NCBI GenBank assembly: GCA_025351165.1 | Contig: JANXWK010000008.1 | Location: 1 to 64,000, forward strand | Source: Hyphomicrobiales bacterium | Lineage (GTDB): Bacteria > Pseudomonadota > Alphaproteobacteria > Rhizobiales > Beijerinckiaceae | Length of the DNA stretch: 64,000 bases | Reading direction: 5' to 3' | Shown: positions 46,645 through 56,147 of the stretch, one piece after another | Numbering within the stretch: the first letter of the stretch is position 1 | Layout of the letters: every line of letters starts with the position of its first letter | The notes under the pieces: generated by a model | The model's database searches: none | What the model was told of the DNA's origin: nothing | The model's input: the letters and a program-made list of their open reading frames with translations, nothing else | Program-made: the position numbers and the translations under genes

Positions 46645-47415
46645 TTAGGCCATTGCGTCTGAAAACTCGGCCTTGTGATGGGCAGGAAGATAAGAAATCA
46701 ACATTTCACGTACCATTGTCGGACTTTTGGAATCGCGTATCTGCATGATCCCATCAATGATGAGTGTGCGTGAGATTTCTTCTTCTTCGAGTTTAAGATG
46801 AAGCTTGTCAGCCATAGGCAGGCAGAACAGATTGCCTACAAGCGCACCGTAAAGTGTTGCCAGAAGAGAAATTGCCATGAATGGCCCAAGTTTTGATGGA
46901 TCGTCCATGTTGGCAAACATCTGCACCATGCCAATCAGCGTACCAACCATGCCCCATGCAGGAGCCGCATCGCCAATAGAGCGGTATATTTTCTGTCCTT
47001 CATCTAAATGCGTCAGAAATGTATCCCTATCCTTTTCGAGAGCTGAGCGTATAAAATCCGGGTCGTAGCCATCTGCTACATAACGTATGCCCTGAGCCAG
47101 GAATGCATCTTCAACCTGCACGTTTTCCAAGGCAATTGGGCCAGATTTACGAACTATTTCAGCAATACGGGTAATTTCCTCAATCAGGACGCGTGGGTTC
47201 ATGGCACGCATTGTAAATGCAAACCGTACCCCCATAGGAAAGCCATGTGCCAGAGCCGAAAGCGGGAAACGTATGAGTGTTCCAGCCAGACAGCCGCCCC
47301 CAATAACCACGATGGCATGAAGGTCATAAAAAATACGGAAGTCGCCGCCAAGAAGCACAAGCGTTATAACTGTTGCTAGTCCTGCAAGATAACCAAGACC
47401 GGTCGCAATATCCAT
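46645..47415 (-). CDS. MotA/TolQ/ExbB-family stator protein
   Basis: The ATG at 47415 follows GGAG by six bases and gives 256 residues starting MDIATGLGYLAGLATVITLVL. It has four membrane segments, with the large cytoplasmic loop between the second and third (EEITRIAEIVRKSGPIALENV), and the GDAAPAWGMVGTLIGMVQMF motif of MotA. It is 20 bp upstream of the MotB-like gene on the same strand. Family and pairing are clear, but flagellar function is not shown by context. Confidence 0.86.
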   Translation of the reverse strand: MDIATGLGYLAGLATVITLVLLGGDFRIFYDLHAIVVIGGGCLAGTLIRFPLSALAHGFPMGVRFAFTMRAMNPRVLIEEITRIAEIVRKSGPIALENVQVEDAFLAQGIRYVADGYDPDFIRSALEKDRDTFLTHLDEGQKIYRSIGDAAPAWGMVGTLIGMVQMFANMDDPSKLGPFMAISLLATLYGALVGNLFCLPMADKLHLKLEEEEISRTLIIDGIMQIRDSKSPTMVREMLISYLPAHHKAEFSDAMA

Positions 47416-47816
47416 TTTAGTCTCCAGAACCAGCATATAATATTCAGGGTCATAATTTATGACTCATCAAAATTATGAAATTCCGCGTACATATCTACGC
47501 AGGCCTTCGCCCACGGGTAAATCGGCTGAACTCGTAGCCACAATAAGGGCGCGCGCTGAAGGAAGAGTTAAGTATGGGAGCGAGTTTGTAAGTATTATTA
47601 AAATTTATCTTGTTGAATGTGGATTCTACTACAAATCAAGGTTAATGCTTTATTCTGTTTTCTAAAAACAGAAATGCGTTTAGATTCTTTATCCTAAGCG
47701 TTTCTAATGTAAAAATGCTCAAGCTTTTTTGCTACATGTTCTACTTATTCAAACCCTGTTAGGGTCCTGTGCAGTTTGAGGTGTCTAACCATGCTTCAAA
47801 AAGGAAATTATGCTAA
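47416..47816. other. 401-bp gap between motA-like gene and ndvA
   Basis: The divergent region carries the promoters of both neighbours. A possible 68-codon plus-strand frame starts at 47459 and ends at 47665; its first half is less AT-rich than the rest (RRPSPTGKSAELVATIRARAEG), but no family is recognised and it may be non-coding. A hairpin sits at 47653-47673 over its end. A nine-codon ATG frame (about 47810) overlaps the ndvA start, which could affect its translation. Confidence 0.35.
47653..47673. other. AT-rich 9-bp hairpin upstream of ndvA
   Basis: TTCTGTTTT and AAAACAGAA pair perfectly around a three-base loop. It is about 145 bp before the ndvA start. It could end the possible 47459-47665 frame or be a regulatory dyad. 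Confidence 0.4.
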
Positions 47817-49589
47817 ATGGCAATCTTTAAACTTTATTTTCGTGTTTTAGGACAATTAGGCCCTGAGCGTCGTTTGGCTTTTTTACTTGGTTTTGCAAAT
47901 ATTTTGCTTGCCATTTCTGCTTTTGCCGAGCCTGTCCTGTTTGGACGAATTGTCGATACTCTGACTGAAGCCCAAAATAACAGTCATTCACTTGATAAAA
48001 GTCGTTTTGTCCCACTACTGACCGCCTGGGTTGGGTTTGGCCTGTTTACAATAGCTGCCAGTGTCCTTGTTGCTCTTTATGCTGAGCGTTTATCTCACAG
48101 GCGCAGACTTGCAGTCATGGCAAACTACTATGAGCATGTTTTGAATTTGCCACAGGCCTTTCACACAGATGTTCATTCTGGTGGTCTATTAAAGGTAATG
48201 CTTGAAGGCGCCAATGGAATGGGGAGTCTTTGGCTTTCTTTCTTCAGAGAACATTGTTCCAGTCTTTTTACATTGTTCATCATGCTGCCCTTTACACTTT
48301 ACATAAACTGGAGACTTGCGAGCCTTCTGTTTATTCTTGTGGTCGTATTTGCGTTACTATCGTCTTTTATCTTGAGGCGAACTGAAAAATTACAGGGGGG
48401 TGTTGAAAAGATCCACACACAGATGGCAGAACGCGCCATTGATTCGCTTGGAAACGTTCCTGTTATTCAGTCTTTTACACGCATTGCAGTTGAAGCTCAT
48501 GCCATGCGTTCAGCTATTGACCGTGTACTTGCTGCGCAGATACCAGTTTTGTCATGGTGGGCCATTGCAGCAGTTGTTACCCGGGCTTCTGCTACGTTGA
48601 CAATTCTTGGCATATTACTGGTAGGTACGTATTTATTTAGCCAGAAACTTGCAACCGTTGGGGAGGTTGTAACTTTTATGGCTTTGGCTACAGCCCTGAT
48701 TGGGCGACTAGAGCAGGTTATTGGATTTTTAAATACTATTTTCATGATGGCCCCGAAACTTCTCCAGTTTTTCAATGTGCTGGATACAGTGCCAACTGTA
48801 CGGGACCGTGTGGAAGCCATTGATCCAGGCAGACTTACGGGCCGTGTTGGCTTTCACAATGTCTCATTTTCTTATGATGGCAAAAAAACATCTGTTTTTG
48901 ATGTAAGTTTTGAGGTTCGCCCTGGTGAAACCATTGCGTTTGTTGGCTCTACAGGATCTGGCAAATCCACTACACTTGGTCTGCTGCACCGTGTATTTGA
49001 CCCTCAATCTGGATTTGTATCCATTGATGGCATAGATCTGCGTGATATGACGCTCAGTGGCCTGCGCAACAATATTGGTGTTGTATTTCAAGAACCTATG
49101 CTGTTTGCCCGTTCCATCGAAGAAAACGTGCGGGTGGGCAATCCTGATGCAAGCGATGAAGCTTTTATGGATGCTCTTGAACGGGCGCAGGCAATGGAGT
49201 TTGTTTCACGCCAGGTGGAAGGCGTTAAAACAGTTATAGGTGAGCGCGGACGAACTCTTTCTGGAGGCGAGCGTCAGCGTCTTTCAATTGCCCGTGCTTT
49301 GCTTAAAGACCCGCCAATCATGATTTTGGACGAGGCTTCAAGTGCGCTGGATGCAACCACGGAACAAAAGCTACAAGAAGCGCTGGATGAAGTACGCAAG
49401 GGCCGCACGACCTTCATTATAGCCCACAGGCTGGCAACAATCCGTAATGCCAGTCGTATTTTTGTGTTTGACCATGGGCATATTATTGAATCTGGCAGTT
49501 TTGACGAGTTAATCCGTCTTAATGGCCGGTTTGCAGCTCTTGCCAAAGCACAGTTTATGGATGGGGCAATGGGAAAACCCACAGCATAG
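47817..49589 (+). CDS. ndvA: Cyclic beta-1,2-glucan ABC exporter (NdvA/ChvA-like)
   Basis: The 590-residue protein is a half-size ABC exporter: six membrane helices in the first 320 residues (with IAEPVLFGRIVD-like FAEPVLFGRIVDTLTEAQ), then an ATPase with GSTGSGKSTTLGLL as Walker A, LSGGERQRLSIARAL as signature and PIMILDEASSALD as Walker B. Its N-terminal part matches NdvA/ChvA rather than MsbA. It should export cyclic glucan to the periplasm for osmotic adaptation. The glucan synthase gene ndvB is not in the window. The stop is two bases from the convergent bolA end. Confidence 0.8.
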   Translation: MAIFKLYFRVLGQLGPERRLAFLLGFANILLAISAFAEPVLFGRIVDTLTEAQNNSHSLDKSRFVPLLTAWVGFGLFTIAASVLVALYAERLSHRRRLAVMANYYEHVLNLPQAFHTDVHSGGLLKVMLEGANGMGSLWLSFFREHCSSLFTLFIMLPFTLYINWRLASLLFILVVVFALLSSFILRRTEKLQGGVEKIHTQMAERAIDSLGNVPVIQSFTRIAVEAHAMRSAIDRVLAAQIPVLSWWAIAAVVTRASATLTILGILLVGTYLFSQKLATVGEVVTFMALATALIGRLEQVIGFLNTIFMMAPKLLQFFNVLDTVPTVRDRVEAIDPGRLTGRVGFHNVSFSYDGKKTSVFDVSFEVRPGETIAFVGSTGSGKSTTLGLLHRVFDPQSGFVSIDGIDLRDMTLSGLRNNIGVVFQEPMLFARSIEENVRVGNPDASDEAFMDALERAQAMEFVSRQVEGVKTVIGERGRTLSGGERQRLSIARALLKDPPIMILDEASSALDATTEQKLQEALDEVRKGRTTFIIAHRLATIRNASRIFVFDHGHIIESGSFDELIRLNGRFAALAKAQFMDGAMGKPTA

Positions 49590-49591
49590 TG

Positions 49592-49855
49592 TCATGTTCC
49601 TTTTAACTCCAGCGCCAAGGCATGAATGCTGGTTGCAAGCTCATGCGCCAGCGCTGAATTTATAAGTCTATGCTGTTCAAGGCGGGTTTTACCGTTAAAA
49701 GCCTCACTCATACATTTTATTCGAAAATGTGTTTCTCCTTGTGGCCTTGCACCCATATGACCCGCATGGAGGTGGCTTTCATCAGTCACCTCAATCATTA
49801 TGGGTTTCAAGATTTCGTTTAGGCGCTGTTTGATAAGATCTGCCATACTCTTCAT
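49592..49855 (-). CDS. bolA: BolA-family protein
   Basis: The 87-residue protein has the BolA pattern of a class II KH-like fold: VTDESHLHAGHMGARPQGETHFRIKCMSE, with the conserved histidine in the loop, and LEQHRLINSALAHELA near the end. BolA proteins pair with monothiol glutaredoxins around an iron-sulfur cluster and affect cell shape and stress responses. It is divergent from the J-domain gene, the standard arrangement in Hyphomicrobiales. The start could be 49855 or the Met nine bases later. Confidence 0.9.
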   Translation of the reverse strand: MKSMADLIKQRLNEILKPIMIEVTDESHLHAGHMGARPQGETHFRIKCMSEAFNGKTRLEQHRLINSALAHELATSIHALALELKGT

Positions 49856-50023
49856 ATTGTTTTGTCCTTAAGCAGTTTTGTCGCATAGTCTGAAAACATT
49901 TCATCTTAGGCTTGCAACCAGCGATTAGTGTTGTAAACATGTTGACCGCTGCATGCAACGCCTTGTGCTTAACGCTCATGAATATAATATCATCATCAAC
50001 CTACATAATTTATTGGAAAAACC

Positions 50024-50626
50024 GTGAGTTCAAGCCTTTTTGACAGTATCCGCATGAAACCAACGCGTAGCTCAGCTGCAAAAGAAGCGCCTAAATGTGA
50101 ACATCCAGGCTGCACTGAGCCAGGGGCGCATAAAGCCCCCAAAGGACGAAACTTTGAAGGACAATATCTGCTGCTCTGCATTAAACACGTGCAGGAATAT
50201 AATAAATCTTTCAATTATTTCAATGGTATGGATGATGACAAGGTTCGTGCCTATCAAAAGGATTCTCTGACTGGCCATCGCCCTACATGGAACATGGGTG
50301 TCGAGGCAAAAGCAGTGGAGAGCGGGGTTTATGTTGATACGCTGGAGATTTTGAAAAAAGCAGCCAGATCCAGAACCGCTCGTGTAAGGGCAACAGTGAG
50401 TGCCTCTGCCGATCCAAAACGCCCTGTTGTTGGAAATGCGGCACGTAAAGCTTTTGAAACCATGGGCCTGGATGAAACATCTGATAAAGCAGCCATTCGC
50501 ACAAAATACAAAGAGCTGGTCAAGCGTCTGCATCCTGATGCCAATGCGGGTGATCGCTCAAATGAAGCCCGTATGATGGCTGTGATTGAGGCCTATAACT
50601 ATTTTAAAACCACTGGTTTTGTCTGA
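50024..50626 (+). CDS. J-domain protein (DnaJ-like) upstream of cobS
   Basis: The 200-residue protein has a C-terminal J domain (about residues 140-200) with AFETMGLDETSDKAAIRTKYKELVKRLHPDAN, including the invariant HPD that stimulates Hsp70 ATPase. The N-terminal half holds a cysteine/histidine pair group (CEHPGCTEPGAHKAPKGR) that may bind metal. Start is GTG with GGAAAAA before it. Its place between bolA and cobS is typical, which suggests it may help assemble the cobaltochelatase, though that is inference. Confidence 0.88.
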   Translation: MSSSLFDSIRMKPTRSSAAKEAPKCEHPGCTEPGAHKAPKGRNFEGQYLLLCIKHVQEYNKSFNYFNGMDDDKVRAYQKDSLTGHRPTWNMGVEAKAVESGVYVDTLEILKKAARSRTARVRATVSASADPKRPVVGNAARKAFETMGLDETSDKAAIRTKYKELVKRLHPDANAGDRSNEARMMAVIEAYNYFKTTGFV

Positions 50627-50701
50627 TAGTCTTAATTGTAATATTTTCATCACGTATTTATCAGACAACCATCCTTTTGGGTCGATATGAGAGTTTAAAA
50701 C

Positions 50702-51688
50702 ATGAGCCGTACTGCTGAAGCCTATTCCAATCTACCTGATGTTAAAGTGTCTGTTGCCCAAGTTTTCAGTATTGATAGCGATCTGGAAGTGCCAGCCTAT
50801 TCGCGCAAAGACGAGAATGTACCTGATCTTGATCCAGATTATATATTCGACCGCGATACAACGCTCTCCATTTTAGCAGGTTTTGCCCATAACCGCCGTG
50901 TGATGGTCACTGGCTATCATGGCACTGGAAAATCGACCCATATTGAGCAGGTGGCAGCGCGACTCAACTGGCCCTGTATTCGCATCAATCTTGATAGCCA
51001 TGTGAGCCGTATTGATCTGGTGGGGAAAGATGCCATTGTTCTCAAAGACGGACAGCAGATTACTGAGTTCAAGGATGGTATTTTGCCATGGGCTTTGCAA
51101 AATAACGTTGCTCTGGTGTTTGATGAATATGATGCAGGTCGGCCTGATGTGATGTTTGTCATTCAGCGTGTACTGGAAGTTGCCGGTAAGCTCACATTGC
51201 TTGACCAAAAGCGTGTTATTCGCCCGCACCCAGCGTTTCGTTTGTTTGCAACAGCCAATACTGTGGGCCTTGGCGATACATCTGGCTTGTATCATGGCAC
51301 ACAGCAGATCAATCAGGGGCAGATGGATCGCTGGTCGATTGTGGCAACACTCAATTATCTGCCGCATGACAGGGAAGTGGATATTGTTGCCTCCAAGGTG
51401 AAGCATTATGGGGATAAAAACGGGCGTGATACTGTCAATAAAATGGTGCGCGTTGCGGATTTAACAAGAAATGCCTTTATAAACGGCGATATCTCAACAG
51501 TTATGTCGCCAAGAACCGTGATTACCTGGGCAGAAAATGCCGAGATTTTTGGGGATATTGCCTTTGCGTTTCGCGTGACATTTTTGAACAAGTGCGATGA
51601 GCTTGAGCGCAGTCTGGTGGCTGAATTTTATCAGCGGGCTTTTGGCGTTGAGCTGAAAGAAAGCACTGTAAATGTTGCTCTGACGTAA
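50702..51688 (+). CDS. cobS: Aerobic cobaltochelatase subunit CobS
   Basis: CobS is the AAA+ ATPase that with CobT powers cobalt insertion by CobN into hydrogenobyrinic acid diamide in aerobic vitamin B12 synthesis. The 328-residue protein starts with the N-terminal [27 protein letters not shown] motif, has Walker [14 protein letters not shown] near residue 75, [18 protein letters not shown] as Walker B, and [20 protein letters not shown] with the sensor. No frame damage is seen. CobN is not in the window. Confidence 0.95.
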   Translation: MSRTAEAYSNLPDVKVSVAQVFSIDSDLEVPAYSRKDENVPDLDPDYIFDRDTTLSILAGFAHNRRVMVTGYHGTGKSTHIEQVAARLNWPCIRINLDSHVSRIDLVGKDAIVLKDGQQITEFKDGILPWALQNNVALVFDEYDAGRPDVMFVIQRVLEVAGKLTLLDQKRVIRPHPAFRLFATANTVGLGDTSGLYHGTQQINQGQMDRWSIVATLNYLPHDREVDIVASKVKHYGDKNGRDTVNKMVRVADLTRNAFINGDISTVMSPRTVITWAENAEIFGDIAFAFRVTFLNKCDELERSLVAEFYQRAFGVELKESTVNVALT

Positions 51689-51694
51689 TCTATC

Positions 51695-51753
51695 TTTCCC
51701 TCTCCCGTTTACGAGAGAGGGTGGCCTTTGCGTTGGTAAAGGTCTGGTGAGGG
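51695..51753 (+). repeat. 59-bp palindromic repeat, left copy
   Basis: The repeat starts six bases after the cobS stop. By my alignment it matches the reverse complement of 52368-52426 at 50 of 59 positions, so the two copies form an inverted pair around the lipoprotein gene. Its first half is itself a hairpin (CCCTCTCC around GTTTACGAG). Confidence 0.8.
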
Positions 51754-51797
51754 CTAGAATATACTATGAAATTTATTTTAATGATGGAGTTTTTAAT

Positions 51798-52364
51798 GTG
51801 CGAATGATTAAAGTTTTTGTTTGGCTTATATTAATCAAATCAATCGTTTCCTGTGCCCCTATACAAAAAAGCTCTGAGATTGTTTCAGTTAGTTCTTCAG
51901 GGCAGTCTTTGTCTGCTGGGCATGGAGACACAGTTCTTGACATTAAAATTTCAAAATCACTCCCAAATGCCTTTGGTGGAGCAGATATTTTTGGTCGTAA
52001 AACTGATGCAGGGCGAGTGATTGTTCAATTTGTTGGAAGCCAAGGTAGGGTTGCACACTTCGTTCGTCAAAATGTTACTATTGAGACAAATGAAACAACA
52101 ATGACCCGTACTCCGCTTATAATTCCGACAATGCAAACAACAATAATAAATGGCACAATTGGATCAACGCCAGTTTCAGGAGTTTCTAGTTCGCAATCAT
52201 ATGCAGTGATACAGCCTAGTGCAGCTCAAGGCTATATTTCAAGCTCGCCAAGCATACCGTTTAATGTGGAAGAAGGTAAATCAATCACAATTGAAGGCCG
52301 TAACTTGAAAGTTCTTAAAGTGATCCAAAATGGTATTGAATATTCGATACAAAGTATGTTGTGA
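51798..52364 (+). CDS. Predicted lipoprotein in a repeat-bounded insert between cobS and cobT
   Basis: The GTG at 51798 has GGAG eight bases before it and gives 188 residues starting with a hydrophobic segment and a lipobox-like IVSC (VFVWLILIKSIVSCAP). The mature part is rich in serine, threonine and beta-forming residues with no family that I recognise (IVQFVGSQGRVAHFVRQNV, SITIEGRNLKVLKV). It interrupts cobS and cobT, which are normally adjacent, and lies exactly between inverted 59-bp repeats; the right repeat starts three bases after its stop. This looks like an acquired cassette. Confidence 0.65.
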   Translation: MRMIKVFVWLILIKSIVSCAPIQKSSEIVSVSSSGQSLSAGHGDTVLDIKISKSLPNAFGGADIFGRKTDAGRVIVQFVGSQGRVAHFVRQNVTIETNETTMTRTPLIIPTMQTTIINGTIGSTPVSGVSSSQSYAVIQPSAAQGYISSSPSIPFNVEEGKSITIEGRNLKVLKVIQNGIEYSIQSML

Positions 52365-52367
52365 AAC

Positions 52368-52426
52368 CCCTCACCCGACCCTTGTTAACGCAAAGGCCAC
52401 CCTCTCCCATAAATGGGAAAGGGAAA
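52368..52426 (-). repeat. 59-bp palindromic repeat, right copy (inverted)
   Basis: Reverse complement copy of 51695-51753 with about 85% identity. It overlaps the first bases of the longest cobT open frame, which is one reason to start cobT downstream at 52443. Confidence 0.8.
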
Positions 52427-52442
52427 AGTCAGAGCTAAACCC

Positions 52443-54341
52443 ATGACCCTATCCAATCGCAAAACTGGACAATCTGCTCCCTCTCCCAATGAGCCGTTGA
52501 AACGCTCCGTTGCTGGATGCTTGCGTGCGCTGGCGCGAACGCCTGATATTGAGGTGGCATATGCCGCTGAAAAGCCCATGTTGATGGGCTATGGGGCGGG
52601 TGCAAAGGCGCGGCTGCCAGAACCGCCCCGCAAAATTACCACCAAAGATGTTGATATCTTACGTGGTTTTGCCGATTCATTCGGGTTGCGCCTTGCCTGC
52701 CACAACGTGCAGCTGCATCGTAAGCTCTCCCCTGAAATGCAGTCTTCGCGCGCCATATTTGATGCTGTGGAGCAAGCGCGTGTTGAGGCAATTGGATCGC
52801 GCCGCATGTATGGTGTGGCGAACAACCTCACTGCCATGCTGGAGGATCGCTATCATCGCGGTAAATATGAGGACATTACCGACCGTGCGGATGCCCCGCT
52901 TGAGGACGCACTGGCTCTCATGGTGCGCGAGCGGCTTACAGGTCAAAAACCGCCCGAAGCTGCCCTTAAAATCGTTGATCTGTGGCGTGAATTTATTGAG
53001 AAGCGTGCTGGCAAGGAACTGGATAAGCTGGGTGCAACGATTGAAGACCAGCGGCTTTTTGCCAAGTCTATCCATCGCCTGCTTGAAACACTTGATATGG
53101 GTGATCCGAGCACGCTGGATAAAGATGAGAGCGAAGACGATAATAATAAAAATGAAAGTCAGCCTGAGGATAATAGTCAGGATACAACGGGCCAAAGCAG
53201 CGAAGACCAAGCTTTTGAAGGCATGGAATTGCAGGAAACTGATTCAGCACAGGATGATCTGAATGAAGGTGCAGAAGAAGCACCTGATTCGCCCAGCGGT
53301 GAGTTTCCAGACGAAACAGATGCGATGGACTCAACTGAGCCTGCGCAAGGCAAGCGTCCACCAAACCAAATGGGGCATAATCGGACACAATCTGATTATA
53401 AAGCTTACAGTCATAAATTTGATGAAACCATACATGCGGAAGATTTATGCGAAGGTGAGGAGCTTGACCGTCTTCGTGCTTTTTTAGACAAGCAGCTTGG
53501 TGCATTGCAGGGCGTTGTGGGGCGGCTCGCAAACCGATTGCAGCGGCGGTTACTGGCACAGCAAAACCGTGCTTGGGAGTTCGATTTGGAGGAAGGCCAG
53601 CTTGATCCTGTGCGCCTGCCGCGCATCATTATTGACCCTTATCAGGCGCTCTCATTCAGGCAGGAAAAAGACACGAATTTTCGAGATACGGTGGTCACGC
53701 TGCTCATTGACAATTCTGGGTCCATGCGTGGGCGGCCTATCACTGTGGCTGCCACCTGCGCCGATATACTCGCTAGAACCTTAGAGCGTTGCGGCGTAAA
53801 AGTCGAGATTTTAGGCTTCACGACCAAAGCGTGGAAGGGCGGAGCTGCGCGTGAATCATGGCTTCAGGGCGGTAAACCCGCCAATCCTGGGCGTTTGAAT
53901 GATTTACGCCATATTATTTACAAATCGGCGGATGCACCATGGCGCAGGGCGCGGCGCAATCTGGGCTTGATGATGCGCGAAGGGCTGCTGAAGGAAAACA
54001 TTGACGGCGAGGCGCTGGACTGGGCGCATAAACGCCTGCTGGGGCGGCCTGAGCAACGCAGAATTCTGATGATGATTTCTGATGGTGCGCCTGTGGATGA
54101 TTCAACGCTCTCGGTCAATAATGGCAATTATCTGGAGCGGCATTTGCGAAGCGTGATTGAGGAGATTGAGACGCGCTCGCCTGTGGAACTGATTGCTATT
54201 GGCATTGGCCATGATGTAACGCGCTATTATCGCCGTGCCGTGACAATTGTGGATGCAGAAGAGCTTGGCGGCGTAATGACTGAGAAATTAGCCGAGCTGT
54301 TTGAAGAAGGCGTGAAAGTTGTGCGGCGGGGGTGGAGGTAG
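52443..54341 (+). CDS. cobT: Aerobic cobaltochelatase subunit CobT
   Basis: CobT works with the CobS AAA+ ring and CobN in cobalt insertion. The 632-residue protein has the N-terminal region ([22 protein letters not shown]), an acidic, glutamine-rich central linker (about residues 215-310, with [19 protein letters not shown]), and a C-terminal von Willebrand A domain with [13 protein letters not shown] as the metal-ion-dependent adhesion motif. The open frame extends to 52413, but those codons come from the palindromic repeat; I start at the ATG at 52443, which has a weak ribosome site. The acidic linker is a normal CobT feature. Confidence 0.93.
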   Translation: MTLSNRKTGQSAPSPNEPLKRSVAGCLRALARTPDIEVAYAAEKPMLMGYGAGAKARLPEPPRKITTKDVDILRGFADSFGLRLACHNVQLHRKLSPEMQSSRAIFDAVEQARVEAIGSRRMYGVANNLTAMLEDRYHRGKYEDITDRADAPLEDALALMVRERLTGQKPPEAALKIVDLWREFIEKRAGKELDKLGATIEDQRLFAKSIHRLLETLDMGDPSTLDKDESEDDNNKNESQPEDNSQDTTGQSSEDQAFEGMELQETDSAQDDLNEGAEEAPDSPSGEFPDETDAMDSTEPAQGKRPPNQMGHNRTQSDYKAYSHKFDETIHAEDLCEGEELDRLRAFLDKQLGALQGVVGRLANRLQRRLLAQQNRAWEFDLEEGQLDPVRLPRIIIDPYQALSFRQEKDTNFRDTVVTLLIDNSGSMRGRPITVAATCADILARTLERCGVKVEILGFTTKAWKGGAARESWLQGGKPANPGRLNDLRHIIYKSADAPWRRARRNLGLMMREGLLKENIDGEALDWAHKRLLGRPEQRRILMMISDGAPVDDSTLSVNNGNYLERHLRSVIEEIETRSPVELIAIGIGHDVTRYYRRAVTIVDAEELGGVMTEKLAELFEEGVKVVRRGWR

Positions 54342-54345
54342 TGAC

Positions 54346-54401
54346 TTCTTTCTACTGTTTACGGTAGAGGGTGACTTAACGAAGTTAGGTTGGATAAGGG
54401 G
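54346..54401 (+). repeat. Degenerate copy of the 59-bp repeat, left
   Basis: TTTACGGTAGAGGGTG and the following bases to GGGG align with the left repeat copy at 51695 in the same orientation, with many changes. It starts five bases after the cobT stop. Confidence 0.55.
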
Positions 54402-54443
54402 TGTAAAGCTTCATAAATCTACAAATTGAGGCCATATTACATT

Positions 54444-54480
54444 TCCTTACCCGATCTTTGTTAACGTAAAGATTACACTT
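54444..54480 (-). repeat. Degenerate copy of the 59-bp repeat, right (inverted)
   Basis: CCTTACCCGATCTTTGTTAA and the following bases align with the right repeat copy at 52368. With the degenerate copy at 54346 it forms a second inverted pair, here with only about 40 bases between and no gene. Confidence 0.55.
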
Positions 54481-54509
54481 GAACATGAATACGAGAATAT
54501 AACCGAGTC

Positions 54510-56057
54510 TTAAATTATAATTTTCTCTTTGAGTATAAATTCTTTTAAAGTCGCATGGACTTCTAGTTTTTCATTTTGAATATAAGCAGCACTTTTGTCC
54601 TCAATTAAAGGGATCGGTGCACCTTCATACCATTCCTTGGCCTTACCAAAATTATCTTTACGCTTCTTTTTTTCAAAAATATCTCTGTAACGCCTTGGTG
54701 AAATACCCATAAAAGGCTCAAATAAAACCTTGTTTGTATCATTTCCATTTCTTTCGAATGTAATTGAATCTGAATGTAGTTTATGAGCATGGCTCTTTGG
54801 GTAAGGTTCTAAGAAAACAACTCTTTGTATTCCAGCCGCAACAATGTGCTTTGCACATAGATGGCATGGAAATGTTGTACAAAATAAAGTTGCTCGCAGA
54901 GTTGATCTACCTAATTGAGCAGCATCTGAAATGGCAGACATCTCTGCATGTATAATCCTTCCATACTCAATAATATCCATAATTTGGGCATCTTTAAATT
55001 TAGAGTTTTTCTCTAATACTGCGACCCGACTTTTTTCATCTTGTAAACCAGTAAGTTCGACAGATAAAAATCCAGCTCCAGCTAAACGTTCAATTAAATC
55101 ATATATAATCTCGTTTTTTCGGTCTTGATTCGGATCGCTACCCCTTTCAACATCACGAAAAATAGTGGAATCGTCATCTTCCCAGTATGTACCACCTTTA
55201 GCTTTAGGCACTTCATTGCATCCTAAAGTAACAATTTCACCACAATCACTGAAGATAGCTGCACCAACTTGCCTAGAAAGATCAACCGAACGTAGCGCAG
55301 CTGCGTTTGCCATATAAAGCCCGTATTCATCTTTGCTCGGAGATATTTTTGTATCTCCAAACAATGCACGTACAAAACGCTGTATAGTTTTTGTAGTACG
55401 GTCTTTGTTAATACCATCTACAAAAACATCACCAAGATGAAATACATCTGATAATCTTTGGCCATTAGCATCGTCTTTTTGACTTTGATCCATGTCTATT
55501 AATTTGATAGCTTCTTGTTCACAAATTGCTTCATTTTTTGGGGAAGAGTCATATGTACTTATTTTATCCATTAACACTTGCCTACGCTCTAATGATCTTC
55601 CAAAAACAGAGACTTGTATAAACTTTCGTCCATACACACGGCGCATAACTTCTATTTCTTCAGGGCGTTTAAATTGGCGTATAATATACGCATTTTTTAA
55701 AGCAGGATCAGCTGTATTATTAGTTTGATTATTTTTTATTCTGATTTCAGATATTTTTGTAATTGCAACACCAGACATAGCAGCTGGTGTTTTAGCCAAT
55801 TTTCGAAATTCATTTCCATATTGAATTAGAGTGTCGTATCTTGTGTAGTAAGAACTTTCATCTATCAAAATATCAATTTTGTAGTTTTTAGCAAATTTTG
55901 TTAAATGTATAACATGAGATTTATAGCTCACTTCTTTTAAAGATTTTTCCAAAGCCTCAACAACATTATCAATATTTACACCAATTGGGCCGACAATTCC
56001 AAATACAAGTTCAGGCGTAGTAATTTTATTAAGAGCTAAATCCGCCTTAATGTTCAT
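54510..56057 (-). CDS. Antiphage dCTP/dCMP deaminase (AvcD/DcdV-type)
   Basis: The 515-residue protein has two parts. The N-terminal P-loop-like domain (LVFGIVGPIGVNIDNVVEALE at residues 18-38, with a modified loop, then a nucleoside-kinase-like region to about 270) is followed by a C-terminal zinc-dependent deaminase (GLYMANAAALRSVDLSRQVGA, HAEMSAISDA with the catalytic glutamate, and TTFPCHLCAKHIVAAGI with both zinc cysteines). This is the architecture of AvcD/DcdV, which deaminates deoxycytidine nucleotides during phage infection and starves phage replication. In Vibrio an upstream RNA, AvcI, holds it inactive. The catalytic residues are all present. It lies in an accessory island between cobT and secA. 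Confidence 0.87.
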   Translation of the reverse strand: MNIKADLALNKITTPELVFGIVGPIGVNIDNVVEALEKSLKEVSYKSHVIHLTKFAKNYKIDILIDESSYYTRYDTLIQYGNEFRKLAKTPAAMSGVAITKISEIRIKNNQTNNTADPALKNAYIIRQFKRPEEIEVMRRVYGRKFIQVSVFGRSLERRQVLMDKISTYDSSPKNEAICEQEAIKLIDMDQSQKDDANGQRLSDVFHLGDVFVDGINKDRTTKTIQRFVRALFGDTKISPSKDEYGLYMANAAALRSVDLSRQVGAAIFSDCGEIVTLGCNEVPKAKGGTYWEDDDSTIFRDVERGSDPNQDRKNEIIYDLIERLAGAGFLSVELTGLQDEKSRVAVLEKNSKFKDAQIMDIIEYGRIIHAEMSAISDAAQLGRSTLRATLFCTTFPCHLCAKHIVAAGIQRVVFLEPYPKSHAHKLHSDSITFERNGNDTNKVLFEPFMGISPRRYRDIFEKKKRKDNFGKAKEWYEGAPIPLIEDKSAAYIQNEKLEVHATLKEFILKEKIII

Positions 56058-56147
56058 AAATTTTTACCTTATAACTTGGTTGAGCGACTTGAGTAAGCTG
56101 ATTCTATAAGTATATTGCAAATTACAAATAATACACTGGAGATTAAA

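Noticed and set aside
45722-47415. Zorya-type defence (ZorA/ZorB) reading of the MotA/MotB-like pair
   Set aside because: The MotA-like protein lacks the long cytoplasmic tail of ZorA, and no ZorC, ZorD or ZorE gene is nearby.
47459-47665. 68-codon frame between the motA-like gene and ndvA
   Set aside because: No family, composition shifts in the middle, and a hairpin at its end; kept only as a possibility in the gap note.
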